A DNA stretch of 64,000 nucleotides from assembly GCA_041648175.1 (NCBI GenBank), contig JBAZPO010000018.1:16129-80128 (forward strand), given 5' to 3'. The position numbers and the translations under genes are program-made. This document shows, piece by piece, positions 60,357-64,000 of this stretch (position 1 is the first letter of the stretch; each line of letters opens with the position of its first letter). Under the pieces are notes generated by a model. It did no database searches. It saw only the letters and a list, made by a program, of their open reading frames with translations, and was not told the origin of the DNA. The stretch is from Desulfobaccales bacterium. Lineage in GTDB: Bacteria; Desulfobacterota; Desulfobaccia; Desulfobaccales; 0-14-0-80-60-11.

Positions 60357-61127
60357 ATGGCTAGCGCACACCCCATGGACGTCACTGAAATCACCGCCAA
60401 AACCGCGCTGGTCAAATCCAAGATTCCGGGAGTGGCTTACGTCATCAACCCTTACCTGGGTTGCGGCCATGGCTGCCGCTATTGCTATGCGGCCTTTATG
60501 CGCCGCTTTGCCCGGCACCACGCCGGCGCCCCCTGGGGGACTTTCGTCGAGGCCAAAGTCAACCTCCCCGAGATCCTGGCCGCGGAACTAGCCCGCAAAA
60601 AACACCGGGGCCAGGTCTTTCTGTCCAGTGTCTGCGACCCCTATCAGCCCGTGGAACTCAAATACCGCTTAACCCGGAGCTGCCTGGAAATCCTGGGCGA
60701 CTTCGGCTGGGACGTCAGCATCTTAACGCGCTCGCCCCTGGTAACCCGGGACCTGGACCTGCTCGCGGCGCTGCCTGGGGTAAGCGTGGGCCTGTCCATC
60801 CCCACGGATGATGACCAGGTGCGGCGCGTGCTGGAACCCCATGCCCCACCTATCCCGGCCCGGATCGCCACGTTAAAAAGGTTACATGAGGCGGGGCTGT
60901 CTCCCTGGGTCTTCATCGCGCCCATGCTGCCCCTGCATCCGGCCCGGCTGCATGAGCTTATCGGCCCGTATGCCAGCCGGGTCATGATGGACCCCATGAA
61001 TTACCGCACCCAGGTAAGCGGGGTTTTTCGGCGCCAGGGGTGGGATTATGCTCTCACCGACGCTTATGCCCAGGAAACCAGGGAAGCCTTAAGGAACTTA
61101 TTTCAAGGCCACGTGCGGGAGGCCTGA
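60357..61127 (+). CDS. Radical SAM protein of the spore-photoproduct-lyase-like (Rv2578c) family
   Basis: The 256-residue protein has the radical SAM cluster motif C36-x3-C40-x2-C43 (YLGCGHGCRYCYA), followed by FLSSVCDPYQPVE, VSILTRSPLVTRD and VGLSIPTDDDQVR. MMDPMNYR lies near the end. The family is often called SPL-like, but its reaction is unknown in most bacteria. The start is uncertain: ATG 60357, ATG 60375 and TTG 60321 are in frame, none with a well-spaced ribosome-binding site. Confidence 0.8.
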   Translation: MASAHPMDVTEITAKTALVKSKIPGVAYVINPYLGCGHGCRYCYAAFMRRFARHHAGAPWGTFVEAKVNLPEILAAELARKKHRGQVFLSSVCDPYQPVELKYRLTRSCLEILGDFGWDVSILTRSPLVTRDLDLLAALPGVSVGLSIPTDDDQVRRVLEPHAPPIPARIATLKRLHEAGLSPWVFIAPMLPLHPARLHELIGPYASRVMMDPMNYRTQVSGVFRRQGWDYALTDAYAQETREALRNLFQGHVREA

Positions 61128-61161
61128 CCCGACCAGGTCCCCCTCCCCTTCTGAAATGGTG

Positions 61162-61183
61162 GCACAGGCTTTCCAGCCTGTGC
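61162..61183. repeat. GCACAGGCT palindrome copy
   Basis: A perfect copy (GCACAGGCT-TTCC-AGCCTGTGC) identical to 4384-4405, in a 194-bp gap without other features. Confidence 0.85.
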
Positions 61184-61321
61184 TGACGCTGGCTCAGGCC
61201 TCATGTTGCATAAAGCCCGCAAGATTGCCAGAGCTCTTTTTTGGCAATATTATCTGGGTAGAGTTTTTGTAGCCGAGTGCCGGCCTTTTTGATATAGACG
61301 GGAAGAGGATCATCTCCCTGC

Positions 61322-62704
61322 ATGGACAACGCCACGCCGACCCTGTCCTGGCCCCCGGTGCGCCGGGCAGCGGTCCCACCTCTGTCACGGCACCGGCTAT
61401 CATGGATTCGCTGGCTGGACCCGGGGCTCAAGCTCCTGGTTCCGGCCTTGCTGCTCGTCGCCCTGGTTTTGGCTTTCAACTTCGGCTCCTTTGCGGCCTA
61501 TGTGGAACTCTTGAGCCGCTGGACCAATATGTCTTTCCTCCCTACCCTGGGCGCAGTCTATACCCTGGTGATGCTCGGCTTTCAGCTTTTCCGCACGCTC
61601 CTTTGGGCCTATTATAAGCCTTACCCCTTACCCGACGGCCCTTGGCCCAGCCTCACCGTCATCATCCCCGCTTATAATGAAGGGGCTATGGTAGAAAAAG
61701 CCATAGCGTCCGTGGCGGCTTCGGACTACCCGGCGGACCGGTTGGAAATCATCTGCATCGACGACGGCTCCCAAGATGACACCTGGTCATATATCCAGCG
61801 GGCCTTAAGACGCTACCCCAAACTGGTCCGGCCTATCCGGTTTGCCGCCAACCGGGGCAAAAAGGCAGGACTGTATACCGGCTTCTCCCGGGGCCGGGGC
61901 GAGGTCTTCGTCACCATTGATTCCGACAGCCTGATCGCGCCGGACGCCCTGCGCCACCTGGTGGCCCCTTTGCTGCACGACGCCAGAATCGGCGCAGTGG
62001 CCGGCAACGTCAAGGTCTATAACCGCCATCAGAGTTTCATGGGCAAAATGCAGGGCGTGCGCTTCGTAAACCTGGATTATCTCCGAGCCTCCCAATCCCT
62101 ATACCGGGCAGTGGTGTGCACGCCCGGGTCGCTGTCGGCCTATCGGCGCACCGCACTTGCCCCGCACCTTAAGGCCTGGCGGCGTCAAACCTTTCTGGGC
62201 GCCCCCTGCCACCACAGCGAAGACCGGGCCCTGACCAACTTTATTCTGCGGAGCGGCCACTACACCTATTATCAGCGCACCGCGCTGGTCTATACCCTGG
62301 TCCCCGAAACCTACACCGGCGTATGCAAGATGTACCTGCGTTGGGAGCGGGGCAACGTGCGAGAATCCTGCGTCCAGTTGGGCTACCTGTTTACCCGGTA
62401 CCGGGATAAATACCGGCTTCTGCCCATCGTGGAATTCTTTCTGGCCCAACTGGAATACCCTCTGACCCTAATCTTCTTCGGGATGCTGGTGGTGTCGGTA
62501 GTACTCTACCCGCTCATTTTGATCAAACTGCTGGCGGTCCTGGGGGTTATCTCCCTGATCAATCTGATCTATTACCTCTGGTTGGAGCGGGATCTGGAAT
62601 TCGTCTATGGCGTCATCTATTCTTACTATGCCTTTTTTCTGCTCCAGTGGATCTACCCTTACGCCTTGGTCACCGTGCGTAACCGCCGCTGGCTGACGCG
62701 CTGA
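61322..62704 (+). CDS. Membrane glycosyltransferase family 2 (hyaluronan/N-acetylglucosaminyltransferase-like)
   Basis: The 460-residue processive-type glycosyltransferase has two N-terminal membrane segments (about 33-55 and 73-93). The catalytic domain shows TVIIPAYNEG, the nucleotide-sugar aspartates IDDGS (about 149) and DSDS (about 200), the catalytic base in HSEDRAL (about 300) and the product-site motif LRWERG (equivalent of QxxRW). Three to four C-terminal membrane helices follow. It resembles NodC/HasA/PgaC-like synthases. Together with the PEP-CTERM protein nearby it hints at an exopolysaccharide system, but no exosortase is seen. Confidence 0.85.
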   Translation: MDNATPTLSWPPVRRAAVPPLSRHRLSWIRWLDPGLKLLVPALLLVALVLAFNFGSFAAYVELLSRWTNMSFLPTLGAVYTLVMLGFQLFRTLLWAYYKPYPLPDGPWPSLTVIIPAYNEGAMVEKAIASVAASDYPADRLEIICIDDGSQDDTWSYIQRALRRYPKLVRPIRFAANRGKKAGLYTGFSRGRGEVFVTIDSDSLIAPDALRHLVAPLLHDARIGAVAGNVKVYNRHQSFMGKMQGVRFVNLDYLRASQSLYRAVVCTPGSLSAYRRTALAPHLKAWRRQTFLGAPCHHSEDRALTNFILRSGHYTYYQRTALVYTLVPETYTGVCKMYLRWERGNVRESCVQLGYLFTRYRDKYRLLPIVEFFLAQLEYPLTLIFFGMLVVSVVLYPLILIKLLAVLGVISLINLIYYLWLERDLEFVYGVIYSYYAFFLLQWIYPYALVTVRNRRWLTR

Positions 62705-62823
62705 GGTTAGCGCCCGGCGTTTATGCCGATTTTGTTCTGGGCACCGAGTTATTCTTAAATAGGGATAAAGCTGTTATACTGAACCAATAAAGGGATAATT
62801 GAACCTCAAACAAGAAGAGACCC

Positions 62824-63873
62824 ATGACCGACAAGCCTTATCAGCCTCTGATGGAGCAGGTCCGCGCCGCTGGTTGAGCTGCCAAGGTTCCTCCCGGGAT
62901 GTTGGAGGAAATTTTGCAGTCTTTGCCCCGCCAGTCGCATCCCGACCTGCTGGTCGGTATGGAGACCGCGGATGATGCGGGCGTCTATCGCCTGACCCCA
63001 GAAATTGCGTTGATCCAAACGGTGGATTTTTTTACCCCCGTGGTCAACGATCCCTACACGTTTGGCCAAATCGCCGCAGCCAACGCCTTAAGCGACGTCT
63101 ACGCCATGGGCGGGAGGCCCCTGACGGCCCTCAACATCGTCTGTTATCCCAGCAAAACCGTTCCCAAAGAGGTGCTCCAGGCGATTCTGGCCGGGGGCCT
63201 GGACAAGATCCACGAAGCCGGTGCCCTATTGGTGGGCGGCCACAGCGTCGATGACACCGAATTGAAGTACGGCCTCTCCGTGACCGGCGTGGTCCACCCG
63301 GAACGGGTGCTCACTAATGGCGGCGCTCGGGTAGGCGATCAGCTCATCCTTACCAAGCCCCTGGGCACCGGCGTCATTGCCACGGCCATGAAAGGGCGCC
63401 TGGCCTCCCCTGAGGCCGAGGCCGAAGCTATCCGAATCATGACGACCTTAAATCGACTGCCCGGGGACTGCCTGGAAAGCCGGGCGATCCATGCCATTAC
63501 GGACATCACCGGGTTTGGCCTTCTGGGTCACGCCCTGGAAATGGCAACCGCCAGTAAAGTCGAGATCACCTTTTATGCCCACCGCGTTCCGCTTCTCGCG
63601 GCCGCCCGGGAATATGCCGCCATGGGCCTGGTGCCAGCCGGCAGTTTCGCCAATCGCAACTTCTGCGCCAAGAACCTCCAGGTGGCCCCGGACATCGACC
63701 CGGTGCTGGTGGATCTCTTGAGCGACGCCCAGACCAATGGCGGGCTGCTCCTGGCCGTGTCGCCGGATCAGGTGCAGCCCTCTATGGATTGCCTTACGGG
63801 TCATGGCATCTCTGCCAGCCACATCGGCGAGGTGACCGGTCAGGAATCTGGGAGGATCAAGCTGGAACCCTAA
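62824..63873 (+). CDS. selD: Selenide, water dikinase, selenocysteine-containing
   Basis: Makes selenophosphate, the selenium donor for selenocysteine and selenouridine. The open frame from ATG 62899 lacks the catalytic N-terminus. Reading through an in-frame TGA at 62875-62877 from ATG 62824 gives the family N-terminus MTDKPYQPLMEQVRAAG-U-AAKVPPG, with Sec18 and K21 aligning to the E. coli C17 and K20. Later motifs DDAGVYRL, TVDFFTPVV, ANALSDVYAMGG, LVGGHSVDD and ITDITGFGLLGH are intact. A SECIS-like hairpin follows the TGA. Total 349 residues, normal for SelD. Confidence 0.92.
62888..62910 (+). promoter_or_regulatory. Bacterial SECIS-like element in selD
   Basis: TTCCTCC (62888-62894), a 9-base loop CGGGATGTT, then GGAGGAA (62904-62910). 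The stem starts 11 bases after the UGA and the loop has G at its second position, as in known bacterial SECIS elements. Confidence 0.75.
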
Positions 63874-63939
63874 GAGCCTCTTGCAATAATAATCTTCTTA
63901 CAGTGGAAACCTTATAGGGGTATTTAAAAATCGCCGGTA

Positions 63940-63961
63940 GCACAGGCTTTTCAGCCTGTGC
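63940..63961. repeat. GCACAGGCT palindrome copy
   Basis: GCACAGGCT-TTTC-AGCCTGTGC in the non-coding right end of the window (63874-64000), where no gene start is seen. Confidence 0.85.
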
Positions 63962-64000
63962 TCATATAGGCTAAAACCTGCGACTGCATAATGTCCGGCA

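Overview
The window looks like chromosome of an anaerobic, Gram-negative, GC-rich bacterium, most likely a Desulfobacterota (deltaproteobacterial) relative. This is inferred from gene content: an anaerobe-type nif operon with nifI1/nifI2 and a NifD carrying an insertion of about 53 residues, a MetV-like corrinoid/C1 protein, a CooT-like nickel protein, a selenocysteine-containing SelD, a PEP-CTERM protein, and paired PaaK/Liv genes. No rRNA, tRNA, transposase or CRISPR array was recognised.

Layout. 1-5.9 kb: fumarase (cut by the window edge), acetolactate synthase, an amino-acid dehydrogenase and a cyclic-2,3-diphosphoglycerate-synthetase-like GTPase. 6-9 kb: an accessory patch with an AT-rich membrane protein of unknown function, phased A-tracts, an orphan AbrB-type protein and many palindromic repeats. 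9-13.3 kb: archaeal-type ornithine cyclodeaminase-like protein, EngB, PlsC and RNase J. 13.3-23.4 kb: a heavy-metal (Cu/Ag-type) RND efflux island with small Cys-rich and Met-rich exported proteins, two paralogous membrane sensors (one frameshifted) and a receiver-only response regulator. 23.6-27.8 kb: MetE/UROD-like protein, RecO, a SelD-partner-type flavoprotein and a DJ-1/PfpI protein. 28-39 kb: a putative regulator behind a sigma-54-like promoter, then PaaK, ACT protein, a complete branched-chain/aromatic-acid-type ABC transporter (LivKHMGF), a degenerate second PaaK and a second LivK. 39-45 kb: housekeeping genes (cooT-like, DUF3842, coaD, rsmD, asd, leuB, leuD, prmA). 45-48 kb: YeiH-type transporter with a long N-terminal extension, and a MetV-like protein. 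48-58 kb: nifH-(49-aa ORF)-nifI1-nifI2-nifD-nifK-fdx-nifE-nifN-nifB, all on the minus strand. 58-64 kb: PEP-CTERM vanadium haloperoxidase, radical SAM protein, a processive glycosyltransferase and SelD.

How the parts work together. The nif operon encodes nitrogenase reductase, the MoFe protein, the FeMo-co scaffold NifEN and NifB, with NifI1/NifI2 providing ammonium switch-off. A near-consensus sigma-54 promoter precedes nifH, and three evenly spaced dyads (ATAC-N6-GTAT type) lie about 90-165 bp upstream of it. An unannotated 49-codon ORF with a strong ribosome-binding site sits between nifH and nifI1 and overlaps the nifI1 start. From nifI2 onward every gene junction carries a different foldable repeat. 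The metal island pairs a complete tripartite pump with its own unusual sensory proteins. The PaaK/ACT/Liv block looks like an uptake-and-activation unit for an aromatic or other organic acid. Intergenic DNA throughout is filled with several families of short dispersed palindromes.
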